DNA of 64,000 bases from positions 242,653 through 306,652 of the forward strand of contig NZ_MIEU01000014.1 in the NCBI RefSeq assembly GCF_001968825.1. The letters run 5' to 3'. Source of the DNA: Tersicoccus sp. Bi-70. Its GTDB lineage: Bacteria > Actinomycetota > Actinomycetes > Actinomycetales > Micrococcaceae. The stretch's first letter is position 1. The number at the start of each line of letters is the position of its first letter. Below are positions 28,363-36,091 of the stretch, piece by piece. The notes under the pieces were generated by a model, which saw only the letters and a list, made by a program, of their open reading frames with translations, was not told the origin of the DNA and ran no database searches. Both the position numbers and the translations under genes were made by a program.

Positions 28363-28689
28363 TCACTTGACGTAGGGAGCGGCGCCGGTCTCGGAGACCA
28401 TGTCGCGCTCGGCGTCCATCCAGGCACCCATGCCGCCGGAGACGTTGACGGCGTCGTACCCGTTCTGGTTCAGCCAGGCGGTGACCCGGGCCGACCGGCC
28501 GCCGGTGCGGCAGATCACGTGGATCTCCTCGTCGGCGGGCAGCTCCCCGTAGCGGGACATGACGTCGCCGAGGGGGATGTGCTGGGCGTTCGCGATGTGC
28601 CCGGCCTCCCACTCGTCGTCCTCCCGCACGTCCAGGACGGTGGTGGTGTCGGTGATCGCGTCGACCGTGACGCTCGGCAGGGAATCCAC
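28363..28689 (-). CDS. Rhodanese-like domain protein
   Basis: 108 residues, a single rhodanese domain with the catalytic loop VICRTGGRSA (Cys near residue 60) and the preceding LDVREDDEWEAGHI. Probable sulfurtransferase. Promoter-proximal gene of a two-gene unit with pheA. TAGGCT (28696-28701) lies exactly 6 nt before the GTG and there is no ribosome binding site, so a leaderless mRNA is likely. Confidence 0.92.
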   Translation of the reverse strand: MDSLPSVTVDAITDTTTVLDVREDDEWEAGHIANAQHIPLGDVMSRYGELPADEEIHVICRTGGRSARVTAWLNQNGYDAVNVSGGMGAWMDAERDMVSETGAAPYVK

Positions 28690-28799
28690 GATTTCAGCCT
28701 AGTCCACCCCGGTGATCGCCCGGCGGGGCGCCGGCATCATGACGGGCGCACGCTTGCGAGAATGGGGGCGTCGTCCTCGTCCAACTCCCAGGAGCACCC

Positions 28800-29366
28800 G
28801 TGTCCCACCTGCCCGGCAGTGAGCCCACGACCGCGGGTGACCCGGGACGTGAGGAGACCCCCGAGCAGCGGGCGGACCGGAACTGGAACGAGCTGCTCCA
28901 GGAGATCCGGGTGATGCAGATCGGCGTCCAGATCATCACCGGCTTCCTGCTGACCCTGCCGTTCCAGCAGCGCTTCACCCAGCTGGACGACGCGGGGCTC
29001 GCCCTCTACCTCGGTCTCGTGGTGCTCGCGTGCCTGACCACGGCGGTGATGCTGGCGCCCGTGAGCCTGCACCGGATGCTGTTCCGCCACCACCACAAGC
29101 CGCTGCTGGTGAGCAACGGCGACACCCTGATCAAGATCATGGTCGGCGCGATCGCGTTGATGCTGACCGGCTGCCTGACGTTCATCGTGCACGTGGTGAT
29201 CGGCCCCGGAGCCGGCTGGGCCGCGGGCAGTGTGCTCGCCGTCCTGCTGGTACTGATCCTGCTGGTCTACCCGCTGCTGGTCGGCCGCTGGGCGCGCCGC
29301 GACGGTGGCACGGGGTCCGGCGGGCCGGTCGATGACGACCTCAGCGGGTCATCGCCCACCAGATGA
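28800..29366 (+). CDS. DUF6328 family membrane protein
   Basis: 188 residues: charged N-terminus with the family signature RNWNELLQEIRVMQIGVQIITGFLLTLPFQQRF, then four hydrophobic helices (about 44-60, 70-93, 111-134 and 140-160). Often annotated as an actinobacterial membrane protein of unknown role. GTG start. The last 26 bp overlap tail-to-tail with crtEb on the other strand, so neither 3' end has room for a normal terminator. Confidence 0.8.
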   Translation: MSHLPGSEPTTAGDPGREETPEQRADRNWNELLQEIRVMQIGVQIITGFLLTLPFQQRFTQLDDAGLALYLGLVVLACLTTAVMLAPVSLHRMLFRHHHKPLLVSNGDTLIKIMVGAIALMLTGCLTFIVHVVIGPGAGWAAGSVLAVLLVLILLVYPLLVGRWARRDGGTGSGGPVDDDLSGSSPTR

Positions 29367-30216
29367 GGAGCATCGTGACGAGGAAGCCGGTCACGTAGTT
29401 CAGCCACAGGAACGTGTGCCAGCCGGCGTTGGTGCGCTCCGCCGTCGTGTCCGTGACCGACCGGAACCGCAGCACGTTGGCGATGTACGGCACGGCCAGC
29501 AGCGCCGCGAGGGGCCCGGGAGGCGCCGTGAACAGCAGCAGGACGCCGGCGAGCGCGTAGACGGCCGCGGCGAACCACACCGTCGGCCGCGCCCCGATCA
29601 CCGTGGCGACGGAGCCCAGACCCGCTTCGCGGTCCGGCCCGATGTCCTGCACCGCGCCGAACGCCTGGCTGGCCACGCCCCAGCAGAAGAACGCCGCCAC
29701 CAGGGCCACCAGCGCCGGCGTCCAGGTCGCGTGCGCGACGGTCAGACCGAACACCGCCGGCGAGACGAAGTGCGTGCTGGAGGTCAGGGAGTCGACGAAC
29801 GCCCGTTCCTTGAACCGGAGACCGGGCGCGCTGTAGGCGACGACCGCGAACAGGCTCACCGTCAGCACCAGCGCCGCCACCGGGCCGCACACCGCGTACA
29901 GATAGATCACGAACGGCAGGCACAGCAGCACGGCCGCCCACAGGGTGGCGCGGTGCACGGACGGGTCCAGCACCGCGCCCTCGACGCCGCCCTTGCGCGG
30001 GTTGCGCAGGTCGCTCTCGTAGTCGAAGACGTCGTTGATCCCGTACATCGCCAGGTTGTAGGGGATCAGGAAGAACAGGGTGCCGACCACGGCGGTGACG
30101 TCGATCCGCCCGGCCGTCAGCACGTACGCGGCCGCGAACGGGTAGGCGGTGTTGACCCAGGAGACCGGCCGGGACGAGGCGAACAGCCGGCGGGGCAGCG
30201 TGGCGACGGCGCTCAC
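29341..30216 (-). CDS. crtEb: Lycopene elongase / flavuxanthin synthase (UbiA-type prenyltransferase)
   Basis: Adds two dimethylallyl units to lycopene (C40 to C50). 291 residues with about eight membrane helices. Aspartate-rich prenyl-diphosphate site NDVFDYESD and second site DIGPDREAG. In Micrococcus luteus the orthologue is called crtE2. The GTG start overlaps the crtYf stop (GTGA). Last gene of the carotenoid operon. Confidence 0.92.
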   Translation of the reverse strand: MSAVATLPRRLFASSRPVSWVNTAYPFAAAYVLTAGRIDVTAVVGTLFFLIPYNLAMYGINDVFDYESDLRNPRKGGVEGAVLDPSVHRATLWAAVLLCLPFVIYLYAVCGPVAALVLTVSLFAVVAYSAPGLRFKERAFVDSLTSSTHFVSPAVFGLTVAHATWTPALVALVAAFFCWGVASQAFGAVQDIGPDREAGLGSVATVIGARPTVWFAAAVYALAGVLLLFTAPPGPLAALLAVPYIANVLRFRSVTDTTAERTNAGWHTFLWLNYVTGFLVTMLLIWWAMTR

Positions 30217-30605
30217 CGGTCCCGCCCCGGCGTCCGTCCGCGGCGTCCCGACCGCGTGCCGAGCAGCCGCCAAAGGGCCGGCAGCACGAGCACGGCCCCG
30301 ACGGTGTAGGCCAGGTCCTCCACGGGGGCGCGGCCGACGTACACCCCGCTGATCCGTGCCGGGTCGTAGGCCACGAGACCGACGCCGACGATCACCGAAT
30401 CGAACACGACGGTCAGCACCAGCATCACGGCGAGTGTCGCGAGACCGGCCACCAACCGCGGTCGGCGGACGCGACCGGACCGGGCGCCGTCGCCGTCGTG
30501 CTCGTGCTGGTTCTCGTGCCGGCGCCGGCTCGCGATCCGGTGCGCGACCAGCGCGAACGCGCCCGCGACCAGCAGGAACACGATGTTCAGTGCGGTGTAG
30601 GTCAT
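30213..30605 (-). CDS. crtYf: C50 carotenoid cyclase subunit
   Basis: 130-residue membrane protein with three hydrophobic segments (about 5-25, 50-75 and 100-122) and the heterodimeric lycopene-cyclase motif APVEDLAYT. It works with the adjacent CrtYe-like subunit to cyclise the C50 backbone. Whether the rings are epsilon (decaprenoxanthin) or gamma (sarcinaxanthin, where the subunits are named CrtYg/CrtYh) cannot be read from sequence. The central loop is His/Arg-rich. Overlaps both neighbours by 4 bp. Confidence 0.85.
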   Translation of the reverse strand: MTYTALNIVFLLVAGAFALVAHRIASRRRHENQHEHDGDGARSGRVRRPRLVAGLATLAVMLVLTVVFDSVIVGVGLVAYDPARISGVYVGRAPVEDLAYTVGAVLVLPALWRLLGTRSGRRGRTPGRDR

Positions 30606-31000
30606 CGGTCCCCCACCACCCGGTCCCCGGCCACCGTGTCCTCGGCCCCCTTCGTCTGGACCACCCGGCGGCGCGGGCCGGGCCGTCCCGTGGCGAGGAG
30701 CCGGGTGCCGAGCACCCAGAGGTCCATCGTCAGCCAGCACAGGAAGGTCAGGAACAGCAGCTCCTCGACGGGGAACTCGGGCCCGAGCAGGAGCCCGCTC
30801 AGGTACGGACCGCCGCCGCGGAAGAACACGCCGAGCCCGATGCCGGCGACGTCCCACAGGATGAAGAAGGCGACCCCCACGGCCAGGGTGAGCACGGCCC
30901 GGACCGGCTGCCCGGAGAAGACGAAAAGCCGCCAGCGGGCGTCCACCGCGGCCATGGCGGCCAGGCCGGCCACCAGGCAACCGGCGTACACCAGTCCCAT
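30602..31000 (-). CDS. crtYe: C50 carotenoid cyclase subunit
   Basis: Partner of the previous subunit. Three hydrophobic segments and the conserved FPVEELLFLTFLCWLTMDLW. About 132 residues. The ATG at 30998-31000 overlaps the crtI stop; a GTG one codon upstream is equally possible. The two-subunit cyclase arrangement is typical of Actinobacteria making cyclic C50 pigments. Confidence 0.85.
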   Translation of the reverse strand: MGLVYAGCLVAGLAAMAAVDARWRLFVFSGQPVRAVLTLAVGVAFFILWDVAGIGLGVFFRGGGPYLSGLLLGPEFPVEELLFLTFLCWLTMDLWVLGTRLLATGRPGPRRRVVQTKGAEDTVAGDRVVGDR

Positions 31001-32679
31001 CACCGGCGCCGGACCCGGAACGACTCGGGCCCCAGCGGCTCCCGCAGCGGCGCCGTCGACACGTCACCGTGCAGCCGCTTGACCAGGTTCTCGGCGCTGA
31101 TCAGGCACATCGGCAGGCCGACGCCGGGCTGGGTGCTCGAGCCGCAGTAGGACAGGCCGGCCACCTTCGAGCTGACGACCGGGCCCCGCAGGAACGCGCT
31201 CTGCCGCAGCGTGTGGGCCGGACCCAGTGACGTGCCGCTCCAGGCGTTCAGGTCCGCGGCGAAGTCACCGGGCCCGATCACGCGCCGCGCGACGATCCGG
31301 TCCGCGAGGTCGGGCACGTCCAGGTCGGCGGCCAGCTGGGCGATGAGCCGGTCCGCCGCGGCCTCGAGGCCGGGATCGCCGGCCCCGTCGACGCCGCCGC
31401 GGCCGAGACCCGGATCCGCCGGCACGGGAACGAGGACGAACAGGTTCTCGTGCCCGGGCGGGGCCGCGTCGGGGTCCGTCGCGGAGGTCCGCGAGACGTA
31501 CATCGACGCGGGTTCGGGGACGTGCCTGTCGCGGCCGAAGATGGCACTGAAGTTCGCGTCCCAGTCCTCGGTGAACACGAGCGTGTGATGGGCCAGCTGC
31601 GGCAGCTCCCCGCGCACCCCGAGCAGCAGCAGGATGGCGCCGGGCCCGGGCAGCCGGCGCCGCCAGAACCGGTCGGGCAGGGTCTGCAGCTCGCGGGGCA
31701 GCAGCTCGGTCTCGGTGTGGTGCAGGTCCGCGGCGCTGATCACCGCGTCGGCCGCGAGGTGGTGCTCCGCGCCGTCCGCCGTCCGGTACTGCACGCCCGT
31801 GGCCCGGGTCTGCCCCCGGACACCCGCGCGTCCGGGCACGCGCTCGGTGGTGATGGCGGTGACGGCGGCCCCGGTGAGGATCCGGGCGCCCGCCTGTCGG
31901 GTCAACCGGTCGACGGCGTCGATCAGCGCACCGAACCCGCCGCGCGGGTAGAAGACCCCGTCCTGCATGTCGAGGTGGGAGAGCAGGTGGTACAGGCTCG
32001 GCGTCCGGTCCGGCGCCGAGGCGAGGAAGACCGCCGGGTAACCGAGCAGCTGGCGCAGCCGCCGGTCCTTCACGGTGCGGGCGGCCCGGTGCTGCAGCGA
32101 CTCGGTGAGCAGGCGGGCCAGCCGCGGCAGCCCGGTGATCACCTCGCGGGTCAGCAGGGGCGCGAAGCTCTGGTACGAGGTGTAGAGGAAGTGGGCCAGG
32201 GCCAGTCGGTAGGCATCGGCGGCGGAGTCCAGGTAACGGGCCAGCCGCGCTCCTGCGCCGGGTTCGTAGGACTCGAACAGCGCCATCGCCTTCTCCCGGC
32301 CGGCGGGCACGTCCGCGGGCGGACCGCCGTCCCGGAAGTACACCCGGTAGCCGGGGTCGAGCCGTTCGAGCTCCAGCTCGGCCGCGGCGGAGGAGCCCAT
32401 CAGCGCGAACCAGTGGTCGAACACCTCGGGCATCAGGTACCAGGACGGTCCCGTGTCGAACCGGAAGCCGTCCGCGGACCAGCGACCGGCGCGCCCTCCG
32501 ACGGTCTCCTGCTGTTCGAGCACGGTGACCTCGTGCCCGAGCCGGGCGAGCATGCCGGCGGTGGCGAGGCCACTGATGCCGCCACCGATGACGGCGACGC
32601 GGCGCGGCGTGCCGGCGTCGGGCCCGGCGCTCGCGGCGGTCGTGGAGTCGGCCCGCACGCGCGGATCCGTGACCGTCAT
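31000..32679 (-). CDS. crtI: Phytoene desaturase
   Basis: Four-step desaturation of phytoene to lycopene. 559 residues. FAD-binding motif VIGGGISGLATAGMLARLGHEVTVLE (near residues 30-55), substrate-region GRAGRWSADGFRFDTGPSWYLMP, and the C-terminal CrtI signature with GPAHTLRQSAF and YCGSSTQPGVGLPM. Overlaps crtB by 4 bp. Confidence 0.96.
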   Translation of the reverse strand: MTVTDPRVRADSTTAASAGPDAGTPRRVAVIGGGISGLATAGMLARLGHEVTVLEQQETVGGRAGRWSADGFRFDTGPSWYLMPEVFDHWFALMGSSAAAELELERLDPGYRVYFRDGGPPADVPAGREKAMALFESYEPGAGARLARYLDSAADAYRLALAHFLYTSYQSFAPLLTREVITGLPRLARLLTESLQHRAARTVKDRRLRQLLGYPAVFLASAPDRTPSLYHLLSHLDMQDGVFYPRGGFGALIDAVDRLTRQAGARILTGAAVTAITTERVPGRAGVRGQTRATGVQYRTADGAEHHLAADAVISAADLHHTETELLPRELQTLPDRFWRRRLPGPGAILLLLGVRGELPQLAHHTLVFTEDWDANFSAIFGRDRHVPEPASMYVSRTSATDPDAAPPGHENLFVLVPVPADPGLGRGGVDGAGDPGLEAAADRLIAQLAADLDVPDLADRIVARRVIGPGDFAADLNAWSGTSLGPAHTLRQSAFLRGPVVSSKVAGLSYCGSSTQPGVGLPMCLISAENLVKRLHGDVSTAPLREPLGPESFRVRRR

Positions 32680-33635
32680 GCGGGACCCCGGCGGGCACTG
32701 ACCACGGCGCTGGCGACGATGAGCGCCTTCCGGCGGGACGGCACGCTGATGCGCGTCGTGAGCAGGTCCGCGGCGGGGGTGCGGCGCAGCCGCGCATTCA
32801 GCTCGGCGAAGAGGTCGTGCGCCGCGAGCACCGCCGCCCGGCTGCCGGCCGGGAGCCGTCCGATCACCGCGCGGGCCGCGGCGAGGTCCGCGTCGATGTC
32901 GTCGACCAGGCGCCGCTTCTCCGTCTCGCTGAGCAGGGCGGGGTCGACGCCCGGGAAGTAGCGGCGGCCGAGGGTCTGCACGTCCGCGCCGACGTCGCGC
33001 AGGAAGTTGACCTTCTGGAAGGCGGCACCGAGCCGGCGGGCCCCGTCGTCGAGCGACGCGAGTTCGGCGGCGTCCACCGGCGCACCGTCGAAGAAGGCCC
33101 GCAGGCACATCTGGCCGACCACCTCGGCCGACCCGTACACGTAGGCGTCGAAGCTGCCCGCGTCGTGCTCGGAGCGCTGCGCGTCGGTGCGCATCGAGGT
33201 GAAGAAGGGCCGGGTCAGTTCCGGCCCGATACCGGTGCGGCGGGCGGTCAGGGCGAAGGCATGGACGACGACGTTGGCGCTGTACCCGGTGCGCAGCGCC
33301 TCCTCCGTCTGCGCCTGCAGCTCGTCCAGGGCCGCGAGGACGGCGGCGTCGTCGAGCCCGTGCTCGGCGCCCACCCCGTCCACCGCTTCGTCGGCCACCC
33401 GGACCAGCGCGTAGATGTTGCGGACGTGCCGCCGCAGGGGCGGGGTCAGCAGGCGGCTCGCGGCGCCGAAGGAGGTGGAGTAGCGGCCGATGACGACGGC
33501 GGCCGCCCGCTGCGCGACGTCGTCGTAGCGGGCGGAGCTCTCCCGGCGCAGGGCGGCGTCGGACGCGGACACCGGTGTACCGGCGTAGGGCGCGGGTGGG
33601 GCCGGTTGCCGGTCGCCGGTGGGGCGGGCGGTCAT
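32676..33635 (-). CDS. crtB: Phytoene synthase
   Basis: Head-to-head condensation of two GGPP to phytoene. 319 residues. First aspartate-rich motif in YALVRVADEAVDG and second in FQKVNFLRDVGAD. Tight 4-bp overlaps with crtE upstream and crtI downstream place it in one operon. The start is ATG at 33633-33635. Confidence 0.95.
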   Translation of the reverse strand: MTARPTGDRQPAPPAPYAGTPVSASDAALRRESSARYDDVAQRAAAVVIGRYSTSFGAASRLLTPPLRRHVRNIYALVRVADEAVDGVGAEHGLDDAAVLAALDELQAQTEEALRTGYSANVVVHAFALTARRTGIGPELTRPFFTSMRTDAQRSEHDAGSFDAYVYGSAEVVGQMCLRAFFDGAPVDAAELASLDDGARRLGAAFQKVNFLRDVGADVQTLGRRYFPGVDPALLSETEKRRLVDDIDADLAAARAVIGRLPAGSRAAVLAAHDLFAELNARLRRTPAADLLTTRISVPSRRKALIVASAVVSARRGPA

Positions 33636-34741
33636 CGGACCCGGTCCACGGCGGCGTCGATCAGCACCTCGAGGTCCGCGCGCAGAGCGGCCGGCAGGGC
33701 GGACCCGGTCAGGGCGGCGCGTGCCCGCTCGGCGTAGTCGCGGGCCACCGCCTCGACGTAGGCGCGGGACCCACTGCCGTCCAGGTGCGCGCGCAGGGCC
33801 GCCACGTCGGCGAGCCCGTCGGGGCTGAGCAGCAGGGGCGAGACGGCCGGCCAGTCGGGCTGCCGGGACGCGTGGGAGAGCAGCAGCGTGTGCTTGAGGG
33901 CGGTCAGGTCCCCGGTGATGGTCTTGCCGGTGGCGGACTCGACGCCGAAGACCCCCAGCAGGTCGTCGACCAGCTGGTAGGCGGTGCCGATGTCCTGGCC
34001 CACCCGGCACAGCAGGTCGCGGTCCGCGATCGGCGCCCCCGCGAGGACCGCACCGGCCTGCAGGGGGACGTCGAAGGAGTAGATGGCCGTCTTCAGCAGC
34101 GCCGTCTGCAGCACCACCTCCGCGGCCGGGATGCGCAGGTGGCCGGAGTGCTCGACGTCGAGCAGCTCGCCCGCGGCGGCGGAGTGCACGGCCGCGTCCA
34201 TCAGGTCCAGCAGCGCCGGGGTGCCCGGGGAGCCGCTGGAGGCGACGAGCCGGTAGGCGGCGGCGAGGGCCACGTCCCCGGCGATGATGGCGGCCGCCTG
34301 CCCACGCTGGGCCGCGGCGTCGTCGTCGAAGCCCTCGTCGGCGGCCCGGTGCCGGTAGATGCCGGCGACGTTGGGCTTTCCGCGCCGGACGAAGTCGTGG
34401 TCGATGACGTCATCGTGCGTCACCAGGGCCGTGTGCAGCAGCTCGAGCGCCGCCGCGGTGACCACCGACGGGTCCTCCGGCGACCAGCGCGCCGCCGTGG
34501 GAACGTCGCCCGCGGGGTCGCGGGCGTAGCGGTCGCCGGTGTAGCCCTCGACGACCGAGAGCAGCAGCCGGGGCCGGATCCGCTTGCCGCCGGACGCCGA
34601 GGAGGCGAGCGCGTCCCAGAGGTCGCCCACCGTGGCCGGGAGTCCGGCCGTACCGGCGCGGCCGCGAGCGAAGAACCCGGTCAGGGCGGAGTCGACCGCG
34701 TCGAGGAACTGCGTCTCACCCGATTCCGTGAGCACCGTCAT
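33632..34741 (-). CDS. crtE: Geranylgeranyl diphosphate synthase
   Basis: Polyprenyl synthase giving the C20 precursor. 369 residues. First aspartate-rich motif DDVID (110-114), basic GGKRIRPRL near residue 51, and the second motif in QLVDDLLGVFG, followed by GKTITGDLTALKHTLLL. Promoter-proximal gene of crtE-B-I-Ye-Yf-Eb. Only 58 bp separate its ATG from that of the divergent idi, with an operator-like palindrome between. Confidence 0.95.
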   Translation of the reverse strand: MTVLTESGETQFLDAVDSALTGFFARGRAGTAGLPATVGDLWDALASSASGGKRIRPRLLLSVVEGYTGDRYARDPAGDVPTAARWSPEDPSVVTAAALELLHTALVTHDDVIDHDFVRRGKPNVAGIYRHRAADEGFDDDAAAQRGQAAAIIAGDVALAAAYRLVASSGSPGTPALLDLMDAAVHSAAAGELLDVEHSGHLRIPAAEVVLQTALLKTAIYSFDVPLQAGAVLAGAPIADRDLLCRVGQDIGTAYQLVDDLLGVFGVESATGKTITGDLTALKHTLLLSHASRQPDWPAVSPLLLSPDGLADVAALRAHLDGSGSRAYVEAVARDYAERARAALTGSALPAALRADLEVLIDAAVDRVR

Positions 34742-34762
34742 GACCCCATTCAACCTCACGTC

Positions 34763-34777
34763 TCTCGAATATCGAGA
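34763..34777. promoter_or_regulatory. Operator-like palindrome between crtE and idi
   Basis: TCTCGA-ATA-TCGAGA, perfect 6-bp arms, centred in the 58-bp divergent promoter region. A bound dimer would cover promoter elements for both directions. The nearby MarR-type gene is the obvious candidate regulator, by analogy with CrtR of Corynebacterium glutamicum; this assignment is inference. Confidence 0.5.
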
Positions 34778-34785
34778 AGGCGATC

Positions 34786-34791
34786 TAGGAT
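34786..34791 (+). promoter_or_regulatory. Putative -10 box of idi
   Basis: TAGGAT ends 8 nt before the idi ATG. It either drives a leaderless transcript or doubles as a weak AGGA ribosome binding site. The two readings cannot be separated by eye. Confidence 0.4.
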
Positions 34792-34799
34792 CGGTCATC

Positions 34800-35390
34800 A
34801 TGGACATCCCCACCGACGCGTCCGCCCCTCCCCGCGAGGCTCCGGAGGAGCTGGTGGTGCTGCTGGACGAGGACCACCGGCCCTCGGGCGTGGCCCGCAA
34901 GGCCGAGGTGCACACCCGCGACACCCCGCTGCACCTGGCGTTCTCCTGCTGGCTGTTCGACGCGGACGGCCGCGTGCTGCTGACCCGGCGAGCGCTGGGC
35001 AAGGCGGCGTGGCCGGGCGTGTGGACGAACGCCTTCTGCGGGCATCCCTTCCCCGGGGAGGAGATGACCGACGCCGTTCGACGCCGGGCCGAGCGAGAAC
35101 TGGGCGTCGGCGTGACGGGGCTGGCGATGGCGCTGCCGGACTTCGCGTACCGCGCCGTGGACGCGAGCGGCATCGTCGAGCACGAGGTGTGCCCGGTGTT
35201 CACGGGCCTGATCGACGGCACGCTGGAACCGCGCCCGGACGAGGTGATGGACGTCGCGTGGTCGGATCCGGCGGGGGTTCTCGACGCCGTCGCGGGCGTG
35301 CCGTTCGCCTTCAGCCCCTGGTTCGTGGAGCAGGCGCCGCTGCTCGCTGCCGCCGTCCCGGAGCGGTTCACCGCCCCGGCCGTCCGCTGA
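34800..35390 (+). CDS. idi: Isopentenyl-diphosphate delta-isomerase (type I)
   Basis: Interconverts IPP and DMAPP, supplying both GGPP synthesis and the DMAPP needed by lycopene elongase. 196 residues, Nudix fold. Catalytic Cys80 in WTNAFCGHPFPGE, and the Glu in EHEVCPVF. The start ATG is set by homology of EELVVLLDEDHRPSGVARK. Divergent from crtE and convergent with the MarR gene (4-bp gap). Confidence 0.95.
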   Translation: MDIPTDASAPPREAPEELVVLLDEDHRPSGVARKAEVHTRDTPLHLAFSCWLFDADGRVLLTRRALGKAAWPGVWTNAFCGHPFPGEEMTDAVRRRAERELGVGVTGLAMALPDFAYRAVDASGIVEHEVCPVFTGLIDGTLEPRPDEVMDVAWSDPAGVLDAVAGVPFAFSPWFVEQAPLLAAAVPERFTAPAVR

Positions 35391-35394
35391 GTCC

Positions 35395-36045
35395 TCAGGA
35401 GTCGGCGGCACCGCGAGCGCGGTCCCGGTCGACACCCGCACCGTTCGATGCAGCACCGTTCGACGACGACTCCGGCGATCGCGTGCCTGTGACGCCCGTC
35501 GCGGCACGCTCGGCGTTCCCCGCCTGCGCGGTGGCGGAGATGAGATCCCGGATCATCCGGCTGAACAGCTCGAGCTCGGACGGGCTGTACTGGTCGAATA
35601 CCTCCATCAGGGCGTGATCGAGGGGGTCGAACAGCTCCATGGCCACCTGCCGGCCGGTGTCGTTCGCGTGCAGGGCGACCCGGCGGGCGTCCGCCCGGGC
35701 CGTGCCGCGATCCAGGTGACCGGCCTCGCACAGGCGGTCGACCAGGGCGGTGACCGAGGACGAGGACAGGCCGAGCATCGTGCCGAGACGGCCCGGCGTC
35801 ATCTCCTGCTCCTCGCGCTCGGCGTCGACGACCGCGGAGACGGCGTGCATGTCGGTACGCCGCACCCCGGCCCGGCGGCGCATCCGGGCGCCGTAGTACT
35901 CGATCTCGGAGGTCATCCGCTGCAGCAGCAGGAGGATGGGGTATCCCGGTCGCTGGGCGATGGACCGCTGCCGGCGGTCGTGGCGCTCGACAGCGGACTG
36001 CTGCCCACGGGGCGGGTCCTGTCGATCTGCGCGCATAGGGGACAT
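35395..36045 (-). CDS. MarR family transcriptional regulator (CrtR-like candidate)
   Basis: 216 residues with a winged HTH at about 70-140 (EEQEMTPGRLGTMLGLSSSSVTALVDRLCEAGHLDRGTARADARRVALHANDTG). N-terminal basic extension and a disordered Ser/Asn/Gly-rich C-tail. It lies next to idi and the carotenoid operon, as the GGPP-responsive repressor CrtR does in Corynebacterium. The start is uncertain: ATG at 36043-36045 or 36034-36036; neither has a strong ribosome binding site. Confidence 0.8.
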   Translation of the reverse strand: MSPMRADRQDPPRGQQSAVERHDRRQRSIAQRPGYPILLLLQRMTSEIEYYGARMRRRAGVRRTDMHAVSAVVDAEREEQEMTPGRLGTMLGLSSSSVTALVDRLCEAGHLDRGTARADARRVALHANDTGRQVAMELFDPLDHALMEVFDQYSPSELELFSRMIRDLISATAQAGNAERAATGVTGTRSPESSSNGAASNGAGVDRDRARGAADS

Positions 36046-36091
36046 GATAGAGACTTCGGCGCGTTCCGGCCCTCCGTTAGCCTCGGGAGCG

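Noticed and set aside
21653..29400. Toxin-antitoxin role for the Mut7-C RNase or nearby small genes
   Set aside because: The RNase gene has no small partner overlapping it, and its zinc ribbon and ubiquitin-like domain match the stand-alone Mut7-C family.
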